Shown here: positions 1 through 5,760 of the stretch, piece by piece
Numbering within the stretch: position 1 is the stretch's first letter
How the letters are laid out: every line of letters starts with the position of its first letter
Source: Treponema sp.
GTDB lineage: Bacteria > Spirochaetota > Spirochaetia > Treponematales > Treponemataceae
Length of the DNA: 5,760 nucleotides
Assembly (NCBI GenBank): GCA_003447785.1
Contig: DLYJ01000049.1
Span: 1,875 to 7,634 of the forward strand
Reading direction: 5' to 3'
Made by a program: the position numbers and the translations under genes
Notes under the pieces: model-generated
The model's database searches: none
Seen by the model: the letters and a program-made list of their open reading frames with translations, nothing else
Told to the model about the DNA's origin: nothing

Positions 1-10
1 AGGAGGCTAA

Positions 11-598
11 ATGCAGGTTTTAAAAATACTCGCTTTTGCGGTTTCAGTTTATTCTTTTCTTTGTTTTATCAGAATCTTTATTACATGGATTCCCGGACTT
101 GCAGTTTCAAAATTTGCATGGTACCTGAGCAGAATCTGTGATCCGTTTTTAAACCTGTTCCGCCGGTTCAGTTTTTTAAGGCTGGGCGCTCTTGATTTTT
201 CTCCGGCCGTTGCAATCTGTGTTCTGTCGGCTGCGGCAACAATTCTTGCTAACATCTCTGCCACTTCCCATGTTACAATCGGCGGCATCTTGTCCATGAT
301 TATCAGCCTCATATGGTCGGTAACTGCTTCAATTATTTTCTTTTTGGTTTTACTGATTGTAATCCGTCTTGTCGTAATTCTGATTACAAATGATTACGGT
401 TCAACAAATTCAATCTGGGGCCAGCTGGACAGAATTCTCTCTTCCCTGATTTACTCCCTCACGGGCATTTTTTCAAAGAATACAATGCCCTACAAAAAGG
501 CACTGATTTTGTCCGCCGTGACCCTGGCAGCAATTTATATCATCGGAAAAATCCTCATTGGAATCGTCTGCACGCTTTTGATGGCGCTTCCTTTCTAA
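11..598 (+). CDS. YggT family integral membrane protein
   Basis: The 195-residue hydrophobic protein matches the two-repeat YggT (YGGT) family, whose E. coli member is of similar length. The molecular function of the family is poorly defined; roles in osmotic tolerance, cell division or membrane organisation have been proposed for relatives. The first repeat (about residues 17-80) is clear: R21, W26-P28, the DP pair at 44-45, RR at 51-52 and DFSP at 62-65 follow the family pattern. The second repeat (about 117-195) is degenerate and lacks a DP...DLSP signature. Hydrophobic segments lie near residues 3-27, 64-82, 90-126 (probably two) and 163-193. The ATG is preceded by AGGAGG at 1-6 with a 4-nt spacer, which fixes the start. 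A TAA at 8-10 could be the stop of an upstream gene abutting this ATG, but that cannot be tested here. recG follows after 24 bp on the same strand, with no terminator between them, so the two are probably co-transcribed. Confidence 0.85.
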   Translation: MQVLKILAFAVSVYSFLCFIRIFITWIPGLAVSKFAWYLSRICDPFLNLFRRFSFLRLGALDFSPAVAICVLSAAATILANISATSHVTIGGILSMIISLIWSVTASIIFFLVLLIVIRLVVILITNDYGSTNSIWGQLDRILSSLIYSLTGIFSKNTMPYKKALILSAVTLAAIYIIGKILIGIVCTLLMALPF

Positions 599-622
599 AA
601 CAGTTTTGCAAAGAAGGAATTA

Positions 623-2779
623 ATGAAAGTTTCGGAAATAAAAAATTCAATTTCCACCTTATCGGGCATCGGCCCTAAAAACGCCGCCCTCTTTGCAAAA
701 TTAAACGTTTTCACAATAGGCGATTTAATTCAGTTTTATCCGAGGGACTGGGAAGACCGCACTCAGCGCATTCCCCTCTGCCGGGCACTGGACCACGCCA
801 AAGTCCACACGGTTGCAAAGGTGCTCTCTCATGAATGGTTTGGTTTTGGCCGCATGAAAACCCTCAAGCTGATTGTAAGCGACTCAACCCAGACCGCACA
901 GCTGATTGCCTTTAACCGACCTTTTTTAGAAAAAACCTTTCCTGTGGGTTCAATTATTTCTTTGACCGCACATTTTGAATTCAAATACCAGACACTGCAG
1001 TCCACTTCATTTGAAGCAGAAAAACTTGCAGATGAAGGCGAATTAACGGACTGGGCAAACACAAGTCTTCCGGACAGTAAGATTTTTGCACTCTATCATT
1101 TAACCGAGGGCTTGAATCAGAAAAATGTCCGCAAAGCCGTGGACGAAGCCTTAAAACGCTATTCCGCCGGAATTGATGACGAACTTCCGGAAAGCATAAT
1201 CAGCAGACACAAACTACTTTCAAAAAAAGACGCCCTTAAAATAATTCATCAGCCGCCTGATTTTGAAAGTTTTAAGAAGGCGCAGAAAACCCTCGCCTAC
1301 GAAGAATTATTCAAATTCCAGCTCAGTATCGCAGACCAGGCCTGGGCCCACCGCGGAAAGCTTCCCCTTATCACACCGGTTGAACAGAGCAGGCCGGACG
1401 TGAGCGAAGAGGATTTTAATTCAAGTCTGTCTCCGCGGCAAAAACAGTACCTTGCACGTCTGACCTTCAATCTGACTCAGGATCAGAAAAATGTAATTTA
1501 CGGAATGAACCTGGATATCGACAAAAGTTACGGCCAGAAAGAAGGTTCACACTTTAACATGCGCGCTCTTTTACAGGGCGATGTGGGAAGCGGAAAAACC
1601 CTCGTTTCTTTCTTTGCAGTTTTAAGGAGCGCAGACTACGGAAGCCAGAGCGCCCTGATGGCACCGACAGAAATCCTTGCAAGGCAGCACGCAGAGAACG
1701 CCGCCCGTGAGCTTGAACCCCTTGGAATCCACGCCGCCTTTTTGACAGGCAACATCAATGCAAAGGGACGAAAGCTTCTGCTGGACGCCTTAAAAGACGG
1801 TTCAATTAATCTTGTTATCGGAACCCACGCACTTTTTTCAAGAAACGTTGTATACAATGATCTGAGCCTTGCAATCATCGACGAACAGCACCGCTTTGGA
1901 GTAATGCAGAGAAGTGCCATTGTGGACAAGGCGCAGAACAGTCTGAACAAAAAGATAAACGGCGCAAACCTTTTAATGATGAGTGCCACACCGATTCCCC
2001 AGACACTTGCACAGACCGTTTTTTCTGATTTAGACGTATTTACAATCAAAACAATGCCTTCCGGCCGTAAACCGGTTCAAACCTACCTGACAAAGGAAGG
2101 AAACGAACGCAACGCCTACGAAGCAGTCCGCCAGGAACTGCGCCAGGGACGTCAGGCCTACTTTGTTTACCCTGCAATCGGTCAGGAAACAGACTCCCCC
2201 GATTCCTCCGGACGGGATGAAGAAATGTCCCTTAAAGCCGCAGAGGATATGTTCAGATTTTTGAGCACTCAGGTCTACCCCGAGTACAAATGCGCCCTCG
2301 TTCACGGAAAAATCGATGACGAGGAGCAGAGCCGCATTTTACGCGATTTTAAGGAAGGTGCCATTCAGATACTTGTTGCCACAACAGTTGTAGAAGTCGG
2401 AGTGGACACCCCCAACGCAACCTGCATGGTAATTGAACAGGCAGACAGATTTGGTCTTGCAGCCCTGCACCAGCTGCGGGGACGGGTCGGACGGGGAAGC
2501 GCCCAGTCATATTGTTTTTTGATTTATTCAAAAAATATAAGTCAAAGCGGCATTGAACGAATGAAGGCAATCCGCCAGACAACCGATGGCTTTAAAATTG
2601 CGGAAGAGGATTTAAAACTAAGAGGTCCCGGCCAGATTACCGGAACCCTTCAAAGCGGACAACTTACTTTTGCAATTGCAGACCTTGCCCGGGACAGCCA
2701 GCTGATGGCGCAGGCAAGGCTTGATGCATTCAATTATTACACTATGCTACGTACGACTCAAGGCGGCGTGCACGAGTAG
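623..2779 (+). CDS. recG: ATP-dependent DNA helicase RecG
   Basis: RecG is a superfamily 2 double-stranded DNA translocase that remodels stalled replication forks and branch-migrates Holliday junctions and D-loops. At 718 residues it has family length. An N-terminal helix-hairpin-like segment (about 11-46) precedes the OB-fold wedge domain (about 60-135, with the typical FN at 97-98). The helicase motifs follow in order: Q-motif region 284-288; Walker A GDVGSGKT 319-326; motif Ia APTE 347-350; DEQH box 420-423; SATPIPQT 454-461; TTVVEVGVD 587-595; and HQLRGRVGRG 616-625. The RecG-specific C-terminal segment has GFKIAEEDLKLRGPG at 656-670 and GTLQSG at 674-679, where the E. coli protein has GTRQTG; the Q is kept and the R is L. 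About 39 residues follow, fewer than in E. coli RecG as I remember it. GAAGGA at 613-618 supports the ATG. The last 38 bp overlap the convergent sigma gene. All helicase motifs look intact, so an active enzyme is expected. Confidence 0.98.
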   Translation: MKVSEIKNSISTLSGIGPKNAALFAKLNVFTIGDLIQFYPRDWEDRTQRIPLCRALDHAKVHTVAKVLSHEWFGFGRMKTLKLIVSDSTQTAQLIAFNRPFLEKTFPVGSIISLTAHFEFKYQTLQSTSFEAEKLADEGELTDWANTSLPDSKIFALYHLTEGLNQKNVRKAVDEALKRYSAGIDDELPESIISRHKLLSKKDALKIIHQPPDFESFKKAQKTLAYEELFKFQLSIADQAWAHRGKLPLITPVEQSRPDVSEEDFNSSLSPRQKQYLARLTFNLTQDQKNVIYGMNLDIDKSYGQKEGSHFNMRALLQGDVGSGKTLVSFFAVLRSADYGSQSALMAPTEILARQHAENAARELEPLGIHAAFLTGNINAKGRKLLLDALKDGSINLVIGTHALFSRNVVYNDLSLAIIDEQHRFGVMQRSAIVDKAQNSLNKKINGANLLMMSATPIPQTLAQTVFSDLDVFTIKTMPSGRKPVQTYLTKEGNERNAYEAVRQELRQGRQAYFVYPAIGQETDSPDSSGRDEEMSLKAAEDMFRFLSTQVYPEYKCALVHGKIDDEEQSRILRDFKEGAIQILVATTVVEVGVDTPNATCMVIEQADRFGLAALHQLRGRVGRGSAQSYCFLIYSKNISQSGIERMKAIRQTTDGFKIAEEDLKLRGPGQITGTLQSGQLTFAIADLARDSQLMAQARLDAFNYYTMLRTTQGGVHE

Positions 2780-3581
2780 GATGCTGCATGCGGACAATTG
2801 CAGTCTTTTCAATCTGACGGATTCTTTCCTTAGTCAAATTGCAGACATCACCAACTTCTTTCAGTGACATAGGCTTCTGGCCGTTTAAGCCATAGCGCAG
2901 GCGGAGAACTTTTTCTTCTGCAGGTTTAAGTGTCTTAAGAATATTGTCGATATCGCCGGAAAGATTTTCGTTGATAAGTTTTTCGTCAATATTGCTGTAT
3001 TTGTCATCACTGAGCATTTCGCCCAGGGTTGTGCTGTCTTCTACTGATGAATCAAGTTTAGAATCAAGGCTTACCATTTCGCGGCTGATGGCAATCATTT
3101 CGCGGACATGAGCTGCATCCATACCCAGCATTTTTGCAACCTGGGCAATTTCCTGTTCTTCTGTCTTTTTGTTACCTACGTTTTTGCGTGCCTTTTCAAT
3201 CTGTACAAGTTCATTAACGCGGTTCATCGGGAGACGGATTGCCCTGCCCTTTTCGCATACTGCCTTAAGGATTGACTGGCGGATCCACCATACAGCGTAT
3301 GAAATAAAGTGGTATCCCTTATCTACGTCGAATTTTTCGATTGCTGTCAAAAGACCGATGTTTCCTTCGCTGATTAAGTCAACGAGATCAAGGCCGTGAT
3401 TCTGATATTTTTTTGCAACGTTTACAACAAATCTAAGGTTTGCGTTTACAATCTTATCCTTTGCAGCTTTGTCGCCGTTTTTTGCTTTAAGAGCGAGGTC
3501 GTTTTCTTCTTCGCGGCTCAAAAGTGGAATTCTGTTAATTTCTTTCAGATACATAGCAAGGATTTCTTCGTCGTTTGTCAT
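2742..3581 (-). CDS. Short sigma-70 family RNA polymerase sigma factor (group 2-like, no region 1.1)
   Basis: This 279-residue sigma factor directs core RNA polymerase to a promoter set. It has region 1.2 (about 5-34), regions 2.1-2.4 (about 43-115), region 3 (about 121-200) and region 4 (about 212-275), with the -35-binding helix-turn-helix at about 238-265 (TKERIRQIE at 250-258). Region 1.1 and the non-conserved insert of large primary sigmas are absent, so it is a group 2-type factor or a minimal primary sigma. Melting residues equivalent to E. coli F427, Y430, W433 and W434 are present (F92, Y95, W98, W99), as is Q437 (Q102). The T440 equivalent is L105, and the extended -10 residues H455 and E458 correspond to N120 and N123. 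FISYAVWWIRQSIL (92-105) recalls the Bacteroidota primary sigma. The start is supported by CTGGAGG (complement of 3592-3598), 10 nt upstream. A sigma-54-type promoter lies just upstream. The paralogue identity (RpoD or RpoS) is left open, so no symbol is given. Confidence 0.95.
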   Translation of the reverse strand: MTNDEEILAMYLKEINRIPLLSREEENDLALKAKNGDKAAKDKIVNANLRFVVNVAKKYQNHGLDLVDLISEGNIGLLTAIEKFDVDKGYHFISYAVWWIRQSILKAVCEKGRAIRLPMNRVNELVQIEKARKNVGNKKTEEQEIAQVAKMLGMDAAHVREMIAISREMVSLDSKLDSSVEDSTTLGEMLSDDKYSNIDEKLINENLSGDIDNILKTLKPAEEKVLRLRYGLNGQKPMSLKEVGDVCNLTKERIRQIEKTAIVRMQHPTRARRLESYVA

Positions 3582-3621
3582 AAAAAAATGGCCTCCAGTT
3601 AAATGTTTTACGCTAATATAA

Positions 3622-3639
3622 TTGCAAGTTCCGTGCCAA
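3622..3639 (-). promoter_or_regulatory. Sigma-54 (RpoN) -24/-12 promoter of the sigma-factor gene
   Basis: Read on the minus strand, the site is TTGGCACGGAACTTGCAA. This fits the RpoN consensus YTGGCACG-N4-TTGCW at every specified position, with the invariant GG (3637-3636) and GC (3625-3624) separated by exactly 10 nt. Counting from the -12 C places the transcription start near 3612. That gives a leader of about 31 nt holding the Shine-Dalgarno sequence at 3592-3598 and ending at the ATG at 3581. A sigma-70 reading of the same DNA (TTGGCA and TATATT at 3620-3615) has only a 13-nt spacer and is much less plausible. RpoN promoters need an AAA+ enhancer-binding protein, and candidate dyad sites lie 70-170 bp upstream. 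Confidence 0.8.
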
Positions 3640-3679
3640 CTTTATGAATTTATTGAATTCACCAGGAAAGTCCGCAAAA

Positions 3680-3725
3680 ACAGGGCTTTTCGGTGCTCAA
3701 AAGCACACTTCGCGAAAAACCTTGT
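3680..3725. repeat. Long imperfect inverted repeat in the divergent intergenic region
   Basis: Three nested pairing blocks share one centre. The inner arms are GTGCT (3693-3697) and AGCAC (3702-3706) around a CAAA loop. The middle arms are TTTTCG (3687-3692) and CGAAAA (3713-3718). The outer arms are ACAGGG (3680-3685) and CCTTGT (3720-3725), with one G-T wobble. One C/A mismatch (3686/3719) and a 6-nt one-sided bulge (3707-3712) interrupt the pairing. An 8-bp palindrome TTCGCGAA (3709-3716) overlaps the right arm. The element lies about 68-113 bp upstream of the predicted sigma-54 start, where enhancer-binding proteins commonly bind, and outside the leader expected from either neighbouring promoter. 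No U-run follows on either strand, so a terminator is unlikely. Confidence 0.55.
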
Positions 3726-3820
3726 GCCAATTTGACACACCGCAGGTTTATACACTTTAAACTGTGTCATAAAAACACACCTGATTCATTTTTTTATGAT
3801 TTTTGTTGACGATAAACACA
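3723..3820. promoter_or_regulatory. Three phased GTG...CAC dyads, candidate operators or enhancer sites
   Basis: Two 19-bp sites, TGTGCCAATTTGACACACC (3723-3741) and TGTGTCATAAAAACACACC (3763-3781), are identical at 13 of 19 positions and start exactly 40 bp apart. Each carries a TGTG...CACA dyad with odd symmetry (3723-3739 and 3763-3779). A weaker third copy, TGTTGACGATAAACACA (3804-3820), lies 41 bp further on and overlaps the -35 box of the main groES promoter. The GTGCT/AGCAC dyad at 3693-3706 lies about 31 bp to the other side. Spacings near whole helical turns would put the sites on roughly one DNA face. A small GTTTA-N7-TAAAC dyad (3746-3762) sits between the first two sites. The binding protein is unknown. 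The half-sites do not match the CIRCE element of HrcA, and the 17-bp odd-centred dyad does not fit a CRP site. Confidence 0.5.
3732..3761 (+). promoter_or_regulatory. groES: Possible upstream sigma-70 promoter for groES
   Basis: A perfect TTGACA (3732-3737) is followed after 18 bp by TTTAAA (3756-3761), a 4/6 match to the -10 box. The -35 hexamer lies inside the first GTG/CAC dyad. Its start would give a groES leader of over 110 nt. It is weaker than the promoter at 3806-3835 and may be only a by-product of the dyad sequence. Confidence 0.3.
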
Positions 3821-3835
3821 CAAAATTACTATATT
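3806..3835 (+). promoter_or_regulatory. groES: Likely main sigma-70-type promoter of groES
   Basis: TTGACG (3806-3811) and TATATT (3830-3835) are separated by 18 bp in an AT-rich stretch. The predicted start is near 3842, giving a leader of about 40 nt to the ATG at 3881. The -35 box is covered by the third copy of the dyad motif, so a protein bound there could repress by occlusion. I see no CIRCE inverted repeat in the promoter or the leader. Confidence 0.6.
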
Positions 3836-3880
3836 TTAATTATAAATCTAAAGATTCAAAACATTTTGGAGGCAATATAA

Positions 3881-4153
3881 ATGAAAGTAAAACCATTAGC
3901 AGACAGAGTTCTTCTCAAACAGGAAAAAGCAGAAACAAAAACTGCTTCTGGAATCATCATTCCTGAAACTGCTCAGGAAAAAACACAGACTGCAACTGTA
4001 GAAGCTGTAGGTCCTGGAACTGAAAAAGAAAAAATCACAGTAAAAGCCGGTGACCGCGTAATGTATGACAAATACGCAGGAACACAGCTCAAAATCGACG
4101 GTGAAGACTATCTCATCGTTAAAAATTCTGACATCATCGCTGTAGTAGAATAA
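3881..4153 (+). CDS. groES: Co-chaperonin GroES (Cpn10)
   Basis: GroES forms the heptameric lid that caps the GroEL folding chamber in the cytoplasm and couples the ATP cycle to release of folded substrate. The 90-residue protein has the family opening KPLADRVLLK (4-13) and the GroEL-binding mobile loop at about 16-34, with GIII at 24-27 where E. coli has GIVL. It also has VGPG at 43-46, AGDRVMY at 56-62 and the ending SDIIAVVE at 83-90. The roof loop after VGPG is shorter than in E. coli, which accounts for the length. GGAGG at 3868-3872 with an 8-nt spacer defines the start. No groEL follows: the next gene is on the opposite strand, so groES is transcribed alone here and groEL must lie elsewhere. 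As I recall, T. pallidum also has groES and groEL unlinked. Codon choice is plainer than in the neighbours (many AAA, GAA, GTA), as expected for a highly expressed gene. Confidence 0.98.
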   Translation: MKVKPLADRVLLKQEKAETKTASGIIIPETAQEKTQTATVEAVGPGTEKEKITVKAGDRVMYDKYAGTQLKIDGEDYLIVKNSDIIAVVE

Positions 4154-4166
4154 TTACGGCGCACCA

Positions 4167-4198
4167 AAAGAGAGCCCCGGTCTTTAGTTCATTTTTTT
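4167..4198 (+). terminator. Weak candidate terminator between groES and the convergent TPR gene
   Basis: A short stem, AAAGA (4167-4171) with TCTTT (4181-4185), closes a 9-nt GC-rich loop and is followed by a run of seven T at 4192-4198. The stem is AT-rich and the T-run is 6 nt away, so it is a poor intrinsic terminator. An alternative pairing joins GCGCA (4159-4163) with TGCGC (4198-4202). The 3' part lies inside the end of the opposing gene. Confidence 0.25.
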
Positions 4199-5760
4199 GC
4201 GCAAAAGACGGGCTTCCGCATTGAGCGGGTCAAGAGAAATGGCGTAATCCAGAGAAAGGATTGCGCCTTTTGTGTTTTTCATGTCCAGCTGCACAACCGC
4301 ATTCTTATAAAGAATCTGAGACTTGAGTTTTTTATCCCGGGTCTTTCCGCTTGATAATCCGTACAGAGAAACTGCCTTTTCATTTTCGCCGCTGCTGGAA
4401 TAAATCAGGGCAAGATTCAAGGCGCTTGAGATTTCGGTCAGTGGAGAAATTGCGGCAATTGTATTTTCTGACTGAAGTCTTTTTACACCGCCTGTTTCAA
4501 ACAGGGCGTATTCATACAAACGGCGGGCAGCGGTAAGGTTTCCGTCCAGCATCGCAAAGTACGCTGCAAATTCAACCTCCCACACTTCCATCGTATTTGC
4601 ATATTGAGCCGCCCTGTCGCCGAAGGCAGCCTTTGTAACCCAGTCAGGCACTACAGGTGAAGAATAATGATGTTCACCGCCAAAAATGTCGTATTTAACC
4701 TTATTACGCTGCTCTTTGGCTTCAGGATTCATTTTATAGCGGGCATCGAGATAATTCTGAAAGAGGTTTCTTGCGTCCTGTTCCCTGCTGAATCGCAAAA
4801 GCTGAACAATTGCATAGTTTACAAGAAGGGGCGGATAAAGGTCAGTTCCAACCTCATTTTTTTCCAGAGTATTCCAGATTTCACTCAGACGGCGGTCAAA
4901 GGGCAAATCGGACTTTGACTGCAAAAAGAGGGAGAGTTTTTCTACAATGAGTTCATCGCTCACAGGAGTATTTGCATCAGCCCTCTGGCGCATAAGGGCA
5001 CCATCAATCCGGTACATTGCGTCGTCAATCAAAAAGCGCGGACGCTCGTCATTTTCTTTCATGGAAATTGAACGCAAATCCGTCTTTAACAATTCCCGTT
5101 CAAGGGTATCAATTTCGCGCACTTCACTGTCCAGAACAGAAAACTTTCCGTAGGTCAAAAGTGCCGGAACAAAATCGCTGTCCTTGAGAACGATTGAAGT
5201 CAGAAGATTGTATGCACGGGTATAATCCCTGGAGTTATATGACCAGATGGCACTGTTTACGGCAAGTATTTTTGGAATTTTTACATTGTATTCAAGATCT
5301 GAAAGGGCAAGAAGTTTTGAACGCTCCTTTTCTGCACTGTCAAAATTCCCTAGCATAAAGTATGCGTCAGAAGCCAGAGTTGCAGCATCACCGCTGAGAC
5401 TTGCCCCATCCAGCTGTTCAACATTCTGTACACATAAATCGTAGTTTCCGCCATCATACTGAACTTTTGCCCAGAAAAGCGCGGTCTGAGGATTAAAGTC
5501 CTGCTGCATTGCACAGGCCGCAGAATAATCTCCGCTCAAAAGATAGGGCAGGCTTGCATTTACCAGCCATTTGTCATTCTGAGTTGAATTATAGGCGTCT
5601 ACATAAACAGGAACCATTTTTGAAGAAGTTAAGTTTTCAAAGCTCCGGTCGCATTCCTTCAGTACCGCTTCTGAGTACACTGAACCGTATTTTGTTCCGG
5701 AAAGGCTTTCGGTCTGTTTTAACGCTTCTGCCGTTCGGTTTGCCCGGAGCAGGAATGTGC
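4184..5760 (-). CDS. TPR-repeat protein of unknown function, 5' end outside the window
   Basis: The frame is open from its TAA (complement of 4184-4186) to the window edge with no stop, so the gene starts beyond 5760. A GTG at 5680-5678 could be read as a start, but it has no ribosome binding site. The residues encoded upstream of it (an alanine- and leucine-rich helix ending LSGTKYGS) continue the same kind of fold. At least 525 residues are visible, mostly paired helices of tetratricopeptide type. Counting from that valine codon, TPR-like helices are clearest at about 66-125 and 415-495; the last one ends DYAISLDPLNAEARLL, a good TPR signature. The middle (about 200-345) is less repeat-like. 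No catalytic motif is visible. Proteins of this kind act as scaffolds, often periplasmic or membrane-attached in spirochaetes, but any signal peptide would lie outside the window. The gene converges on groES with a 30-bp gap, and its transcript is unlikely to be linked functionally to groES. Confidence 0.8.
   Translation of the reverse strand, partial: TFLLRANRTAEALKQTESLSGTKYGSVYSEAVLKECDRSFENLTSSKMVPVYVDAYNSTQNDKWLVNASLPYLLSGDYSAACAMQQDFNPQTALFWAKVQYDGGNYDLCVQNVEQLDGASLSGDAATLASDAYFMLGNFDSAEKERSKLLALSDLEYNVKIPKILAVNSAIWSYNSRDYTRAYNLLTSIVLKDSDFVPALLTYGKFSVLDSEVREIDTLERELLKTDLRSISMKENDERPRFLIDDAMYRIDGALMRQRADANTPVSDELIVEKLSLFLQSKSDLPFDRRLSEIWNTLEKNEVGTDLYPPLLVNYAIVQLLRFSREQDARNLFQNYLDARYKMNPEAKEQRNKVKYDIFGGEHHYSSPVVPDWVTKAAFGDRAAQYANTMEVWEVEFAAYFAMLDGNLTAARRLYEYALFETGGVKRLQSENTIAAISPLTEISSALNLALIYSSSGENEKAVSLYGLSSGKTRDKKLKSQILYKNAVVQLDMKNTKGAILSLDYAISLDPLNAEARLLRKKMN

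Noticed and set aside
1636..2305. Minus-strand open frames inside recG
   Set aside because: They are shadows of the helicase motif region and have atypical composition and no start signals.
2683..2719. Inverted repeat CCTTGCC...GGCAAGG with an inner GCC/GGC pair near the end of recG
   Set aside because: No U-run follows on either strand, and it lies in conserved RecG coding sequence, so it is not supported as a terminator for either convergent gene.
3396..3602. Plus-strand open frame opposite the sigma gene start
   Set aside because: It is antisense to a well-conserved sigma factor, has no ribosome binding site, and encodes a cysteine- and phenylalanine-rich peptide of no known type.
3713..3731. 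Second TTGGCAC on the minus strand (3731-3725), resembling a -24 element
   Set aside because: The GC expected 10 nt further on is TT, so the -12 element is missing.
3582..3880. CIRCE or classical heat-shock operator upstream of groES
   Set aside because: No TTAGCACTC-N9-GAGTGCTAA-like repeat is present. The GTGCT/AGCAC dyad at 3693-3706 has the wrong spacing and position.
5678..5680. GTG as the start of the TPR gene
   Set aside because: The frame stays open upstream to the window edge with similar helical sequence, and no Shine-Dalgarno sequence precedes the GTG.

Overview
The window reads as ordinary chromosomal core DNA from a spirochaete, most likely a Treponema-like organism. I judge this from the protein style, a groES with no groEL beside it, and a short group 2-type sigma-70 gene next to groES. 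That assignment rests on recognition, not on a search. Almost all of the window is coding, and I see no mobile element, CRISPR array, rRNA or tRNA.

Layout. Positions 11-598 (+) encode a YggT-family membrane protein, followed after 24 bp by recG (623-2779, +), probably in the same transcript. recG meets a gene for a short sigma-70-family factor tail to tail (2742-3581, -), and the two coding regions overlap by 38 bp. A 299-bp divergent intergenic region (3582-3880) separates the sigma gene from groES (3881-4153, +). groES converges on a TPR-type protein gene (4184 to the window end, -) whose 5' end lies beyond position 5760.

The most interesting part is the divergent intergenic region. On the minus strand, 31 bp or so upstream of the sigma gene, lies what looks like a perfect sigma-54 (RpoN) -24/-12 promoter, with the canonical GG-N10-GC spacing. 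The predicted leader is about 31 nt and contains the Shine-Dalgarno sequence. This suggests that an alternative sigma-70-type factor is made under RpoN and enhancer-binding-protein control, analogous in logic to the RpoN-RpoS cascade of Borrelia. Upstream of that promoter is a long imperfect inverted repeat, then a series of GTG/CAC dyads spaced about 31, 40 and 41 bp apart. The last dyad covers the -35 box of the likely groES promoter. These sites could be enhancer sites for the sigma gene, operators for groES, or both. No CIRCE-type (HrcA) site is present.

The sigma factor itself is unusual. It lacks region 1.1, and its region 2.3-3.0 resembles the primary sigma factor of Bacteroidota more than E. 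coli RpoD or RpoS. In particular, residues equivalent to those contacting the extended -10 element are changed.
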